Source of the DNA: Valencia hispanica
Lineage: Eukaryota > Chordata > Actinopteri > Cyprinodontiformes > Valenciidae
Direction of reading: 5' to 3'
Assembly: GCA_963556495.2 (NCBI GenBank)
Contig: OY747702.1
Location: forward strand, 15,099,403 to 15,163,402
DNA length: 64,000 nt
Each line of letters opens with the position of its first letter. Within the stretch, counting starts at the first letter, position 1. This document shows, piece after piece, positions 43,830 to 56,097 of the stretch. A model generated the notes under the pieces. The model was not told the DNA's origin. It searched no databases and worked only from the letters and a program-made list of their open reading frames with translations. Made by a program: the position numbers and the translations under genes.

Positions 43830-44540
43830 CAATGCACTCTTAAGATGTATTCAGACCAGAAAAGTCCTTTGGTCAGCTTGTTTTTTTTTTTCGTTTGGTG
43901 CTGTTTGCATTCACATTGTACTTTTTGCAAGTGAACTATATTTTGTAAACACATCCACGTGTGACAGTCGGTACTGCCATTGGAGAGCAATGACTAGGGC
44001 GGCACACAGAGCACAGACCCGGAAATGGAGGAAAACATGGAAGTCCTGCATTCCTGCTCTGCATATTTATGCTGTTATTGGATCTGCAAAAATAATATTG
44101 AGTGTCAAGAGCAGCTCATTCAATGCAGGTTTCGCAACGCTCTGTTTCAAATTTTGGAGCAGTGTCGGCGAATGCGTGCAGTAACCTGAAGGAGGCAATG
44201 TACTCTGCGTGCCCTGACCCACAACATGCTTGCAGCACCGTGGCTAAACAGTGGACGGAGGATCAGTTATGAACTTATCTCGCAACGCCTTGTCAAGCCC
44301 AAAAAGGCTCGTGTATCCTGGAGTTGGTTCGGATCAACACTGGTTTGTACTCACACCTGAAGCAGATTGCACTAGAGTCGGAAGCGTTTGGAAGCAGACC
44401 GAGACCTCCTACAAAAGTGGGTCTTGGTCCGGTACTCTGATCCGCACCAGGATTCGTTTGTGTGTATTCATACCGACAAAAAAGGTCTGGACCAGCATTC
44501 GAAATGAACCCTGGTCCGTTTAAAGAGGACCAAACAGTGG
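43830..44540. repeat. Probable non-autonomous DNA transposon, family not assigned
   Basis: Left 'GTATTCAGACCAGAAAAGTC' and right 'GGTCTGGACCAGCATTCGAA' with repeated GGACCA/TGGTCC words resemble a teleost MITE family. I could not define terminal repeats or a target duplication. Confidence 0.35.
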
Positions 44541-44799
44541 TGCTGCTCTGAACATAGGCCTCTTTCAACATGGGCAAACACAAAGGTGAGACGGGAACTT
44601 CCAGCCTTCAATGGTGGAGTAGGGGGTTCTGGGTTCTAGAAGAAACGATTGGATCCAAAAGACTTTTACAGCCTGCTGTTCATGGACCAGGTAAACTGTA
44701 TCCGGCTGATGGATTTTATTCTGAACCTGACTTGTTCAAACCATGCAGAGAGAGTCTTTGAATTACCGGCTCCACCAGAGATAGAGGGAGAGCCTCTCT

Positions 44800-46215
44800 G
44801 ACGTGTGCTGCATGCTGCACGAGCTGAGAGCTGCTCACCAGATGCAACTGAGCTGAAAGCTGCCCACGAAAAGGGACTGAGCTGAGAGGCCGATGGCGTT
44901 CCGAGCTAACAGTGGCTCGCTAGTCACACACCCACGAGGACTGACTGCTAGCGGCTGCTGCTAATTGGCCAGCTAAAAGCCAATGCTTTTGTTTCTCTGC
45001 CTTATCGCTGGTCTTTCAGACAACGGAGCCACCCTTCCATCGAGATCTAAGAATCGTCAAGTAAGGTTGTTTCTGGGCAGAGATAAATTAGCTTAGGATA
45101 AACTAATTAAGGTTTGTTTTGATTGTCTATTTCACTGTGTTGTGTATAAACAGTGTTTTTCATAGGTTTCTAACTGATAGAAAGATAAGTTTTAAATAAT
45201 GCCACATGAGTTACTCCATCCGATCAAAGTTTTTTTTTTTTGTTCTTTGGCGCTAAGCTAAACAGAGCGGCCTTAGCTACACACATTAGCTCTGCACACT
45301 TGTTCTGACGCTAGCATTCATAAACAAAGATTGCTACCTATGGTATTCGAAATACAGATCGGCTTTAAAATATATGGTTTAAGCACTGAAGACTAATTGT
45401 ATAAGTCATTTTGAAACCGCCTTCTTAGTATCTCAAAATAATAAATTAGATAAATCACTGTGATGATTGATCTATAAAATAGAATGTATTTTCCAAAGGT
45501 TATTGATTTCTAAATCCAGCAGATTATTTAATGAAACATTACTTCCTCCAAATAATATCTTCACATCTGCTTTGCATTGTGAATTGTTTGTTTATACACA
45601 AACCAAAAGGTGCTAATAAGTCTTAAACTAATCACAATTAGTTTAAAACTAACTTCACTCCCAAAACTCTTCAATACAAGCCTTGGTCATTAAGCATAAA
45701 TATTCAAACTGAACTATGACATCACAATCAATTTTATTGGTTATTGTTTTTACTTCTTTCCATACTTGTCCATTTTACTGTTTTACTTTTAGTAGTTGTT
45801 GTTGGTTTTATTATTCATTCTTCTCTTACTTAGTGGTTTAGTTGTGTTACTAGCTTAGTGAGTTTATTGATTAAAGCATTTTGATTGGAAAGTTGAATTC
45901 TTTTTGTTAATACACTTTTGTATTTTGGAAAGTTGTTGTTTGTTAGTATTCCACACATATATAGTAACTTGCTGTTCAAAGAATGCCAAGAACTTATTCC
46001 TTCATCTATTGTTTAATTACCTCAGCCTTATCAGGCAGGTAATCATAAACATTAACTAAGATTGAACTATTTGGCTATTATTATTTTCCTGTATCCCAGG
46101 ATGGTGCCCCACACATGGTAATTTTGACATAAATTATGAATCTTATGAATAATTGCCCTAAGCAATTATTCATAATTATTCATAGCCAAAACATACCGTC
46201 TGTGTCACAACACTA
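44800..46215 (+). repeat. Unclassified 1.4-kb dispersed repeat, copy 1
   Basis: Three blocks recur in the same order in the copy at 60760-62290. They are TTGTTTCTGGGCAGAGATAA (45067), TGGTGCCCC (46102) and TGTGTCACAACACTA (46201-46215). The head is GC-rich with GAGCTGAGAGCTGC-like tandem words (44820-44900) and a donor-like CAAGTAAGG at 45058; the rest is AT-rich. The layout could be an LTR or a non-coding transcript unit. TGGTGCCCC after an AT-rich block might be a primer-binding site, but this is speculative. Confidence 0.5.
46143..46175. repeat. Perfect 14-bp hairpin with 5-base loop
   Basis: TTATGAATAATTGC (46143-46156) and GCAATTATTCATAA (46162-46175) are exact inverted copies around CCTAA. 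It lies near the right end of the dispersed repeat. Confidence 0.75.
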
Positions 46216-46790
46216 CAAATACTGCAACATTTAAGGGAAGTAAAGTGTTTTTTTTTCTTGAGATTTATTGGGAAGAAATAACCAAACATAGATTTTCTCT
46301 CTTTGTGTGCTATAGACAGATAAAGCAGTACCAATTGTCAGGTAGGGTTTTGCTCTAATAATTATCACTGCATTTGTAAAAATAAATTCCACATGGTGGG
46401 GGGAAAAACACCTTTTTATGAGTGTTTTCAAGTTATTTGCACATAAAATCTGCAAGTCTGTGAGAGCTTCCATTTTTTGGGGGGTCTGTTTTTGGGAATG
46501 TTTTGGAGTATAAATGTCCTTGGACAACTTGCAACTTTTCACAGCTCACCGACAAGCTGTCTCTCCCTGTCTTTCTTGCTCCTTATCACTCTCCGTTCCT
46601 CTTGCTCACTCCGTCTTTCCTCCTGTCACTCTTTCAGTCTTCTCATCTGTCTTTCTGTGGAAACACCCCTGTCCATCATCTCCGTTTGCTGAATAGTCAT
46701 ACACCCCTCAATCTTTATTTGCTCCTTCCTCAATTTTATTTTTCTCCATCTTCTGTTTTCTGCCCTCACCCCTCCTCACGCTGGACATTC
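46216..46790. other. No gene recognised; pyrimidine-rich tract
   Basis: CT-rich sequence at 46540-46780 gives overlapping low-complexity ORFs. No gene. Confidence 0.4.
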
Positions 46791-46836
46791 TGTGACACTT
46801 TCTGTCCAATAATCGGTAGGGTATTGGGCATGCAAT
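46791..46836. repeat. 46-bp repeat, copy 2 (see 32622-32667)
   Basis: 43 of 46 bases match copy 1, including AATCGG(T/C)(A/G)GGGTATTGGGCA. The flanks differ. Confidence 0.75.
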
Positions 46837-48174
46837 CATGATTCACTCAGCCATTATAACAGGCTATTTCTGACCAATGTGACACACAGTAATATAAGCC
46901 TCCTCAGCTGTCTGGTCACTATGTATTTCTAAGATTGACAGCCTTAAACAGCAGAGTTGGACTCGAGGCTGAAGGTGTCGAACAGCACTGGAAAACGATG
47001 AACAGAGTGCTGGATGAACTCAAAGTAATTGGAGGTTTTAATGCGCTTTAGGGCCTCAGGATAATTGTGATATGAAGCTGTTTTTTTTCTGGATAACCTG
47101 TCAGTTATATAATGTGTACATCTGCAGTGCTTCCCAACCTTCTCTTCTGAGAGCCCTTTTTCTTGCATCAGTTAAAAGTGTTAGGGTGGTGCGTCACCAG
47201 TGATCTTCCTGTGTGAAACTCGTACTTAGAACCGCACATTTTTATCCAGTCTGAGAAGCTGTTAGAAAATGAAGCATTGTTAAAAATCAATGAATCAGCA
47301 TTCTCCTAAATTACTATCCATGTTACGGACTAGAAACAGTTTACCTAGTCAGTTTTTAGTACGTGTTTCACATGGAAAAATCATTGATGGTACGCTGCCT
47401 CCTATCTCCACCTCCTGTATGAATATTATTTGGCTTCTGTGCAAACACAGCGCTCTCTTTAAGAGAAACTGGACTATTTTAGAAAATAATCACATCATCT
47501 AATGTGTCTCATATATATTATGTCCAATTACGGTTATGTTTCCTTCATGGAATATCATTGCAACCTTCCAATGAACTACGTTCCCACTCTTTCCTCCTCT
47601 TCAGGTATCAACATTGCTTCTGAACAATAATTTTCTGAAATTAATCATACATTTTTTTGGTGAAACAATCACAAATGATGAAACATCTGCATGTGGTTGA
47701 GTTATTATATTTCGCCACGCCTGCCATATTATAACAAGTTGTTTCTGTCCGAGTTCCTACTCGTCCTGCCTACTCTTCTGTTTCAGCCCAGTGAGGATTT
47801 TTGAATTGAGCAACCTGAGCAGTGGCGCAGGGCGACATTACAAGGAGGAACCAACAAACACCAAACCAAAAAACGTCACTTCCTATTTCTTGGTTGTGCT
47901 CTGAACTGTAGCTTTTGTATTGCTTATTTATATGTTCATTTGGCAGAGAGTCAATTCCCCACTGAGACTACACAGCCAGTTACCCCCACCCTACATTTGA
48001 GAGTATTTTTTGGATTTTTTTTAAAAAGGCATAGCTGTTTTGTGTCAATTAGAGCCATATTGTGTCAAACAAACTTAGTCCACATGGGGTGGAAAGCAAA
48101 TTAATCTGTAATTTCTTCAGTGAAAAACTGATATCTTTACAAATGTAATCCATTTTTATATGGATGTTTATATA
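46837..48174. other. No gene recognised
   Basis: No identifiable feature; ORFs are short. Confidence 0.4.
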
Positions 48175-48460
48175 AAGAGGAGAACAACTAGCAATAAAAA
48201 GGAAACAGGGCTGTTGTTAGTCATGAACTGCTTGTTTAGTGCAGCTTCAGGGACAGCTGGAAGAAGTTCCACATCAGAGAAGGCCTTTGGGAGAGGGTAC
48301 ACATCCACACTGAAAGTAACAAGATTATTCAGGGTAAGGGGATATTTGTTTGTGCTGTCGTGTTTTATTATATGATGAAGCAGGTTGGAGGTGTTTTGAT
48401 TGTTTCTGTAGAACATGGACAGATCTGCAGGTTCTTTAATGAGGGGTGATGGTTTCATTC
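48175..48460 (-). pseudogene. ORF resembling a BED-finger transposase or ZBED fragment
   Basis: A 96-codon minus-strand frame encodes MFYRNNQNTSNLLHHIIKHD, which resembles the second half of a BED zinc finger (NTSNLxxH ... H), followed by KAFSDVELLPAVPEA. BED fingers sit at the N-terminus of hAT transposases and of host ZBED proteins. The preceding CxxC pair is not visible in frame. The end of the ORF (VSFLLLVVLLFI) is chance reading. A relic of a hAT transposase is most likely; I see no terminal repeats. Confidence 0.45.
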
Positions 48461-49214
48461 ATGATTTTAGCTATGCACAAAGCAGAAGCCGTTAAATTCT
48501 CTTTTCTTTCCAACTGGTTTTTGATATCAGATCCTCTAATAAAGCACACATTTAGACTGATATGTCCAACTGTAAGTGAATGTTCGACGGTATTATATAG
48601 GTAATATGATGACCATCACTCTTCTGACTTATTATCAGGGTCTCTAGAGCATCAAAGCAAATGCATTTGTAACATATCACTTAGACTGTGGTTTTTATTG
48701 AATGTATAATTTATTTGGTGTAAACCATAGAAAGAACATAAAGGTTAACAAGGTTTTAGATACATCCATAATTACAGAGAACTGTCTTTGTGTGGGTAGG
48801 AGTGTGCTGTAAACGGTCTCATACCTTGAGAGAAATGTTTTGAAGTATAACAATGCTGTAATAAAAACCGTGTGAACAAGCTAGGAGAGAGAGAGAGAGA
48901 GAAATGAAGTGAAGGACTGGATGTGGCAGCAGAGAGGGAGGTGAGCTTTATTTATTGTGATGAGTGTAAACTGGTCTGAACATCCTCTGGGATTCTTGAG
49001 TAATTAGGGCAGTACTTCCTGCTCACAGAAGAGGAGAAACAGGTGCACATGAGCACATGGAGGCATGCATGGACTCGCATCCATACACTCCATGCATAAT
49101 TCAATTAAAATCTAAAAACCCAAAACATTAACTATGAAAAATAGACTTTATAGTTGCTTGAAAATTGTTAATAACAGTTTTTAGTCCACACGGTTTAAAT
49201 ATTTCAGAATATTT
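48461..49214. other. No gene recognised; GA microsatellite
   Basis: A (GA)n run lies at about 48885-48902. Nothing else identified. Confidence 0.4.
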
Positions 49215-49440
49215 GTTTGGGTCAACTGTGGGCAGAGTAGTTAGTAAATCTGAAAGTTGTGGGTTTGATCCCAGCTCCCACATGTCGCTGCGTTCCCAGG
49301 CAAGGCATTTGTCCAGCTCTTGTTTGATGCGTGTGTGTGTGTGTGTGTCTGAGTGTGTCACTGGGTGAAAATGAATTTAGTATAAGTGGTTAGAGTGGTC
49401 AGTCTGACTAAAAAGGCATCAAATGAATTCTACCTTTTCC
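49215..49440 (+). repeat. SINE-like dispersed repeat with B-box-like head
   Basis: GTTGTGGGTTTGATCCCAGC (49257 on) is a B-box-like word. It is followed by 'CACATGTCGCTGCGTTCCCA' and 'GGCAAGGCATTTGTCCAGCT', the usual body of a teleost SINE-like repeat, then a (GT)n run and 'AAAAAGGCATCAAATGAATT'. Ends not sharp. Confidence 0.6.
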
Positions 49441-51424
49441 AGTCTGCATGCATATTCAATGTCGAAATTCAACCCTTTTCCAGACTCAAATTTCTAAGGT
49501 TTTCGGTTATTTTTAGCCCATTTATAAAGTAAGAATTCCAAAGGTATAAAGCAGATATGTCCAGAGTGATCAGGATTAAAATCTGTAATATGCAAGAATG
49601 GAAGACTTAACGGGAAGAATGCAGGGATAGATGGAAACTTTAATGGATGACTGACCAGAAACAGGGAATGAAAAACTGAATGAATGGACAGACAGACACA
49701 CAAACAAATGTATAGGGATTGATAAAAAATTTAGACAACTAGGATAGCGAATGAAAGTATAAAATACAAATATCTTTCCAAATTTTTCCTTTTTCACACC
49801 TATTCTTGCCTGGAAAATCCCCCAAATCAAATTCTGCACTTTCCAGACTTCCAACAATGCATAAGAATGGCAAACAATTTAGTAAAGAAAATCAGAACAT
49901 ATATCTTTCTCCCAACAAATCTTTATTAGAACCTTTTCTGCTCCATCCCGATTGTTGTGCATGCTTGGTCACCTTGTGCAGACGATGCACATACCAGGGA
50001 TAGACATTCAATGATATGGTATTGTCAAGCAGACTTTTTCAAGGAGAAAATACAGAACAATCCTAAAATGTATTGTTTGTGCCCTTTTGTCCATTTAATA
50101 ACTCCATCTCATACTCTCTGTTTGTCACCTTTTGTTTTGTACTCATGCACTCAAACCCATTGCATTTGCCAATTGTGTAATTTCTTTCTAGTTGAATTGT
50201 TTTATGCAATTCTGAGACAAATGCTCACATCCTATGTATAATATACCTTAGTTGTGTATTTTCAGAAAACTTTTTATTAGATCATATTTCCATTGATTGC
50301 TGCTCTGATCTTAGTTTGGACCAGGTGAAAGATGATGAACCCAAAATAGCTTTGACTGTCCTCCTGTTGGCAGAAATTATTTGTTAGCCATATAAACACA
50401 TTTCCTTCCAGCAGTCTATGGGTAGGCTGTAGAAAATGACTTTAAATCTACAGTTGTCAAACCATCAATGAAGCGTCTCATGGAAGATGGTTCCCTTTTT
50501 GTATCTGAAATTCAAAGAAACTGAAGAAGAGTTTAAGTACATGGGTAGAAAATGTTATGTTTATGGGGACAAAACTGAAGTAGGAAGTGATTAAATGGTA
50601 GTGTGGGGGTACAAAATGGAAGAGGGGGCAAATTACCCAGCAGTCGAAAACTGCTAGACTTAAGTAAAAATAATATTTTGTGTTTTGTGATTTTCTATTT
50701 TAATCCCTTTATTTAGCCGTTGTAAGTACAGGTTTGGATTTGTCCTGGACAACAGACCGAAGCGGGCCTTTATTTCCCCCTTTGTAAACCTTTCTAACTA
50801 TGCTCTTCATTATCTAGTCTCTGATAAGCTTCATAATATCATCAGAGCCTGAGTAAAAATGAACTTTATTAGCCTGCCCTAAATAAAGTAACTGCTTAAA
50901 GAGTAATAGGAAAACCTTGGTTACTTCCTATTATCGTGGGGGAAAGAATTGTTTGTTTGAATCGGATCGTGCACACCGTTCTTGAGCCCAATTATTGGGA
51001 ATTCATTTAATGCATCTTTACTCAGACTTGTAAATATTATTTCATGGTCTTATATAATATTGGAACAGGCCTCACTTGAAAATGAGAAATAGTTCTTTCA
51101 ACTGAATTTCTCCTGTAGAAATACAAGTCGAGTAAAAAAGTATTGCCTGACTTACTGAACACTCTTTTATTGTCAAATTAACAGGAAATGATAGAATTTT
51201 AGCTGATTTTGAAACATGGCAGGAATTCCTGCTGAACAAAAAAAATGAATAAAATTAGTCACGTCTATATTTATAACTATATTTATCTATGCTTTTATAT
51301 AAATTCGGAGTAATAGATATGTAGGTGAATTGCTTGGACTTGTCTAAGCAGTGTTTGACACATTTTAAACCATTTCTTTCCTTCTAATATTCAACTACTT
51401 AGAAGGTTTTTGTATATTATAAAA
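49441..51424. other. No gene recognised
   Basis: Two kilobases of AT-rich sequence with short ORFs and no feature I can name. Confidence 0.4.
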
Positions 51425-51780
51425 CCATGTTTTTCATTGTAATGGCGCCCACTGCCACCGTCGTTTTGTTTTCCTCACCGAGCTCTTTTAATTGAATCAC
51501 TTGTCATATTAATTGCATGAAGTGTTTGTGTGGACAAACAAGCAAGGCTCATAATGAGTGCATGAGTTATTAAACATTTGCACTGTCAATTTTCGGCATC
51601 TCATTAAATACCAATGACAGTTTGTGCTGCGCGTTAGAAAAGAACAATGTTGTGACAGCATGAGAGCTATTTATGGTACAGGGCAATGATTTCTATCTAA
51701 TCGTGGGATAAATTAGCTGTGTGGGCCGCTGAGAGGATATTCTGTCTGGTGAAAAGAGATGTGACACGGAGAGGAGCTGA
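51425..51780. promoter_or_regulatory. Strongest candidate conserved non-coding element
   Basis: A repeat-free 350-bp block packed with homeodomain-type sites (TTTTAATTGAATCAC, CATATTAATTGCATGA, GAGTTATTAAAC, CTCATTAAATACC, GGGATAAATTAGC), a SOX-type site (AGAACAATGT) and MEIS/PBX-like TGACAG words. The flanks are decayed AT-rich DNA and ORFs are absent. This profile is typical of developmental enhancers in vertebrates. The conservation itself is not visible from one sequence. Confidence 0.38.
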
Positions 51781-52254
51781 GAACAGTATTTATTACTGGT
51801 GAAAGTTTGGCACTCAAAAGTTTGTAATTAACAGATATCCCATGTTAAATGATCTCTTACATGATCAACTGGCTCATACATTATGTTATAATAAATTATT
51901 AGACCAATGCAGTCTTAGACAAAAATAATTTTAATGTTGTAGATTGCTAAGATTACTGAAGATTACGAGGCCTCTCTTTGTATCACACTAGTGCTTCCCT
52001 TCTCTGTATAGTTTTCCTACTCATTCAGTTTTCAAAGTGCAGATGTTTTCCAGACTCAAGTATCTTAATCAACTTTCAGTCTATTTTTCACATGAATACA
52101 AACATTTCATGTGAATTAAGTAATATTTGTATGCTTTTGGGGATTAATCAACAGTAATATAAGTTTTTTTTTAACTACTAAACTGCACACACGCTTATCC
52201 ACAGCAGCCTAACGGATAAACTGTATGAACATCCTTGTGTAGGTCGGTCTTCTG
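51781..52254. other. No gene recognised
   Basis: AT-rich, no identifiable feature. Confidence 0.35.
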
Positions 52255-52915
52255 TTAATAACTCAAAAACTTGTTATAGTTGTGAAATTATCCAAAACCA
52301 TAATGAGATCTTCAGCTTGTTTTGTGGTAACAGCTTTATTATTTTCTATGGAGATAAGATCTCAAGCTTCTTTAATCAGGATAACTTTTTATAACATCTC
52401 ATGATATATGCGACCTTGAGCTTGCTTGTTGCTGTTAGTATAATCATCTCAATATCTCGAAATAATAACTAAAACTAAAATATTAAATCTAAAATTGAAT
52501 CAATTTAATGTTGAGTTTTGTAACAATAACACTCTTCTTTTTATTTCAATAAGTCAATATTTTAATATTAAACACATTTTTTTTGCAATATCTTGAGCTT
52601 TTTTTGCTTCAACAGTTTCCTTGTCCAATTACCTTGTGATAATGAAATCCTGAGCTTGTTTTGTCCCGATAAGAGATTTATTACTATAATGATATCTCCA
52701 GCTTATTTTATAACAATAACAGTTTCAGTATGTCATTATATTGGATTCATAAGCTCCTAAGCTTATTTTATATGGTTTATATAGTTTCATATCAATTTGT
52801 TTAGGATAATGAGACCTTGAGCTAATTTTGTCTTGATAATATTTTCAATATTTTTTCATACCAAGTTTCTTCAGTCATATTTCATTGTCTCTATCTTGAG
52901 TTAATAAAATCTCTG
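52255..52915. repeat. Decayed tandem array, consensus near ATAATGAGATCTTGAGCTTG
   Basis: At least nine recognisable units occur, for example ATAATGAGATCTTCAGCTTG (about 52301), ATAAGATCTCAAGCTTCTTT (52353), GCGACCTTGAGCTTGCTTG (52409), ATAATGAAATCCTGAGCTTG (52638), ATAATGATATCTCCAGCTTA (52687) and ATAATGAGACCTTGAGCTAA (52806). Many are followed by TTTTGT and a GATAA word. Spacing varies from about 45 to 120 bases. It has no coding potential. Confidence 0.65.
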
Positions 52916-53059
52916 GCTATTTTTTGTAGCATTAGGCACGTTTCCGCAGGGTAATTTTACTGGACCTTCATCTATTGGGGGGTAAATCTGTTGGCCCACT
53001 CCGCTCAGCCATTTTGTCTCCATCGTGGCAGCGGTACTGATCCTGTCCGCTTTCCGTAC

Positions 53060-53552
53060 GGCCTGCAATTCACAATAACTGCGGTTCGTGCGTGGAACGT
53101 CTGCGGAACTCAGCGTAAAAGCAATGAATGTTTAGCAATAGTTTGCAAAACATTGACAAATTCTGACATAATACGTTTAAAGATATACTCGTAAAAATAA
53201 GGTGAACTATCATGCACTGTAAACTGATGTCCCTGTCATCGATAATAAAAGAAAAAGCCAGGACAAAAATGCAACACTGGTTTTATTTTTGAAATATACC
53301 ACATGAACCTCGCTGGCTCACATCTCACTTCCTGTCTGGCTCATGTAATTTCTTCATTTTCATTTATTTCTTCTTAACTTCATTGTAATCCGCATGCGGC
53401 GTCCAGAAAAATAGACTTGATGCGGAAAGTGGTGCAGCCGCACCGCAGTCGGTGTGAATGCTCTGACTGGACTCAATGTTTTTTCGTCTTTGCGGAACCC
53501 GTGCGGAGTCGGCACCGCATCCGTTCCGCACCCGTTGTGAATCAGGCGTCTG
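53060..53552. mobile_element. Probable non-autonomous TIR element
   Basis: The left GGCCTGCAATTCACAATAAC and the inverted right end (CGCCTGATTCACAACGGGTG on the minus strand) share CCTG-ATTCACAA, and both are followed by GCGG-rich words. The right side is rich in CCGCA words. No transposase and no certain target duplication. Confidence 0.5.
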
Positions 53553-55457
53553 GTAACTGGTGATAAAGTTTAACCAGGGTTGTGGATTCCATTATTATAT
53601 TTTCGATATCTTGGCTTATTTGTTTTTATTTTTTGCATAGTGACAAACATGAAAGCCGTGTGTTTGCGGTGTTGACTAAAAAGACGTCCCCACATGTGCC
53701 TCCATTTAACTCAAATGGAGTGAATATAGGTTTTAAATGCTTGCAGTTCCATGTGGGCGTTCCGAAATCATTTAAAGGCTTAGTATGTTAGTATATCTAA
53801 AATTCCTAATTTGAGGGAAAAAAAACTTCTAAGAAAAAATCCGTCAGAACGTTTGGCAAACAGAAATATTATTATATTATATTATACTTATTATCCTAGG
53901 TGGCCTAAAACAAAAAGGTTTCTTATTTGATATCAGATGTTGTTTTGCAGTATATGTATACCTAGAAATCAGATGTAAAAAAAAAAACAGTTTCAAGGTG
54001 AAAAGAAGACCAAAGCCATCACTGCTGCAGACTGTCCTATGAGCGGCATGACATGAACAGTAGATGATGAAACTGGGTGCAGCACACAAACCACTAATTG
54101 TTGCATTATAATCACCATGTTGTCTAAAAGGTTTATGTAAATATCAAGAGAAATCCACTCATAATCTTGGAAAAAACCCATCAAAATGAGTCACAGAAAG
54201 TACAGCTGTTCTTAGCCCTATTACATCTATCATGTATAATTAGTCTGAAAATCACTTTTCTTTAGCAGTTTAATTTTAGAAAGTGAGATTCTTATATTTA
54301 GGGAAATCCAATGGGGAGAAAGGTCTGGAAACAAATGTTTCTCTGTTTTTCATTTCATTTCTCCCACACTTATGTCTTCCAGACTTAGAGACGGCTAAAA
54401 GAAAAGTCCAACTTTTTCCATAGTTTTCAAGACTGTGCTAGTTTGTGTTAGACTGATATTTGCTTAGGCACTGCTACTTGCAGCTAACAAATAAACCTTA
54501 TGTAAAAAACTTAGATCATTTTAGGAGGAGTGCTGGAAAGTGTTAGCCACAGTGCCACAAAGATGCACGCATGGAAGAACAGAAAACTGATTTATAAATA
54601 GGTTGTCGGCAGTGTGTTTGTGCATTAGAAGTAACCGTGGGCGTAGCAGCAGGTAATCGAGGTGACCGGACATCGCTAAGGTTGCCAGGTGAGGGGGCAC
54701 ACTATTCCCTTCCAGTATGCCCAGACTTCAGAGGGATTGGCATAAACACACTTGCAGAGTAATCCCACTCATTGCTGAGGCCTGCCAAGTTTTGGTTTTT
54801 TAGGTACCCATATTGTGTGCATACCATTTCCTATCTAAGCAATGCTTCACATCTGTAGAAGCTTGTGTTGGCATTTAGCCTGAATCCTAACCTTTAGAGA
54901 ATAAAATTTCAACGTGTATAGTCAGAATTTATGCAGTGGCGATACTTGCAAACATTCTAAGTTGGATTGAAATGCACAGTATTTCTGTTTTTGACAAAGG
55001 TGTTCACAGGCCCTGCTCAAGCATCTTCTCCATGCTTATTTCTGAATCTTTCTGCATTTAATTCACCCTTTTTTTACCCTGAGAAGTAATGATATGGCCT
55101 TTATTGCTCCTTCTATGGTAAGACTATGATAGGATTCCACAATTTATAATTACTCTGGTAAATACAAATGCATAGAAAGCAATGTTAGGGTTGAACGCAT
55201 TTTTCTAGTAGCGTTGCATTATAATTTATCTCCACAGAGCTGTGTCGCCAGTGGTAAAGGTCTGCCTTAAACATCTCAAATAACTAACAGCATGAAGTAT
55301 TCAAATTAGAATAGTTAGAATAAGACAATAAGCTTTTACTGTAGGTCTGTCATGAATGTTTAGGGTGCAACTTGCCAAATATTCCCACAGGAGAGCTCAT
55401 TTTTATAATAAGTTAAAGGACTTGCAAGAATGTTAAATTAATGTTTTTTTTCTATAC
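53553..55457. other. No gene recognised
   Basis: No feature identified; a GC-richer repeat-free patch at 54600-54780 is the only contrast. Confidence 0.4.
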
Positions 55458-56097
55458 TGTACCCTGAAAAGGTATTTGTACACCTTGAGTATTTTCTCAT
55501 TTCATCATCTTACTACCACAAACCTCATTGCAGTTTTTGGCAATTTTATGTTAACACAAACTAGTGGATATTTGTGGAAGGAAACAAAAATGTGGTTTTC
55601 CAAAATGTCACCTCATTTTGGTGTAATCACAGCTACATTTTTTTTTTGAGTATGTGTAGATTAGCTTTGCACATCTAGATACTAAAATGTTTCATATCAT
55701 ATTTCTGTCTAGACAGAATAAATGTGCTTTGTTTTGAAACATCCCATGTTAGTTGTTGCAGTAGGCCTATGTTTAGGGTATTGATTATGTTAAGGGTGAA
55801 CCTCCACCCCAGTCATTCTCCCAAACTTTTACAGCATCTCAACAGGTTTTTACCAGGACTTCAATGCAAGTAGCTTCATCTTCCAAGCAGCTGTGACCAG
55901 CTTCAGTCAGTCCGTTTGGGTGGATTTCTGTCAGTTGTAAATCCTTTTGAAAACCAAGTATATTTTTCCTTTTGTGTCCTAAGTGTTCACTACACAGTTG
56001 TTGTCACATATCAAATCTCAATAAAGTACACTGTTGCTTTAATGGGACAAATCTGAAGGTGTGAGGACACTTCGTCCTAGTATCGCAAGGCTCTGTA
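55458..56097. mobile_element. Tc1-derived non-autonomous element
   Basis: The left end TACTGTACCCTGAAAAGGTA then 'TTTGTACACCTTGAGTATTT' and the right end (GTATCGCAAGGCTCTGTA, ending at about 56097) form a decayed inverted pair of the Tc1 type. The interior 'CACATATCAAATCTCAATAA' and 'TTTGCACATCTAGATACTAA' are blocks of fish Tc1 families. No transposase ORF remains. Confidence 0.6.

Noticed and set aside
46102..46110. TGGTGCCCC as a proven retroviral primer-binding site
   Set aside because: Only nine bases, no CA end before it, no matching tRNA 3' end that I can confirm and no gag/pol nearby. Kept only as speculation.
46503..46841. 112-codon ORF as a gene
   Set aside because: It lies in a pyrimidine-rich low-complexity tract with overlapping frames and no domain.
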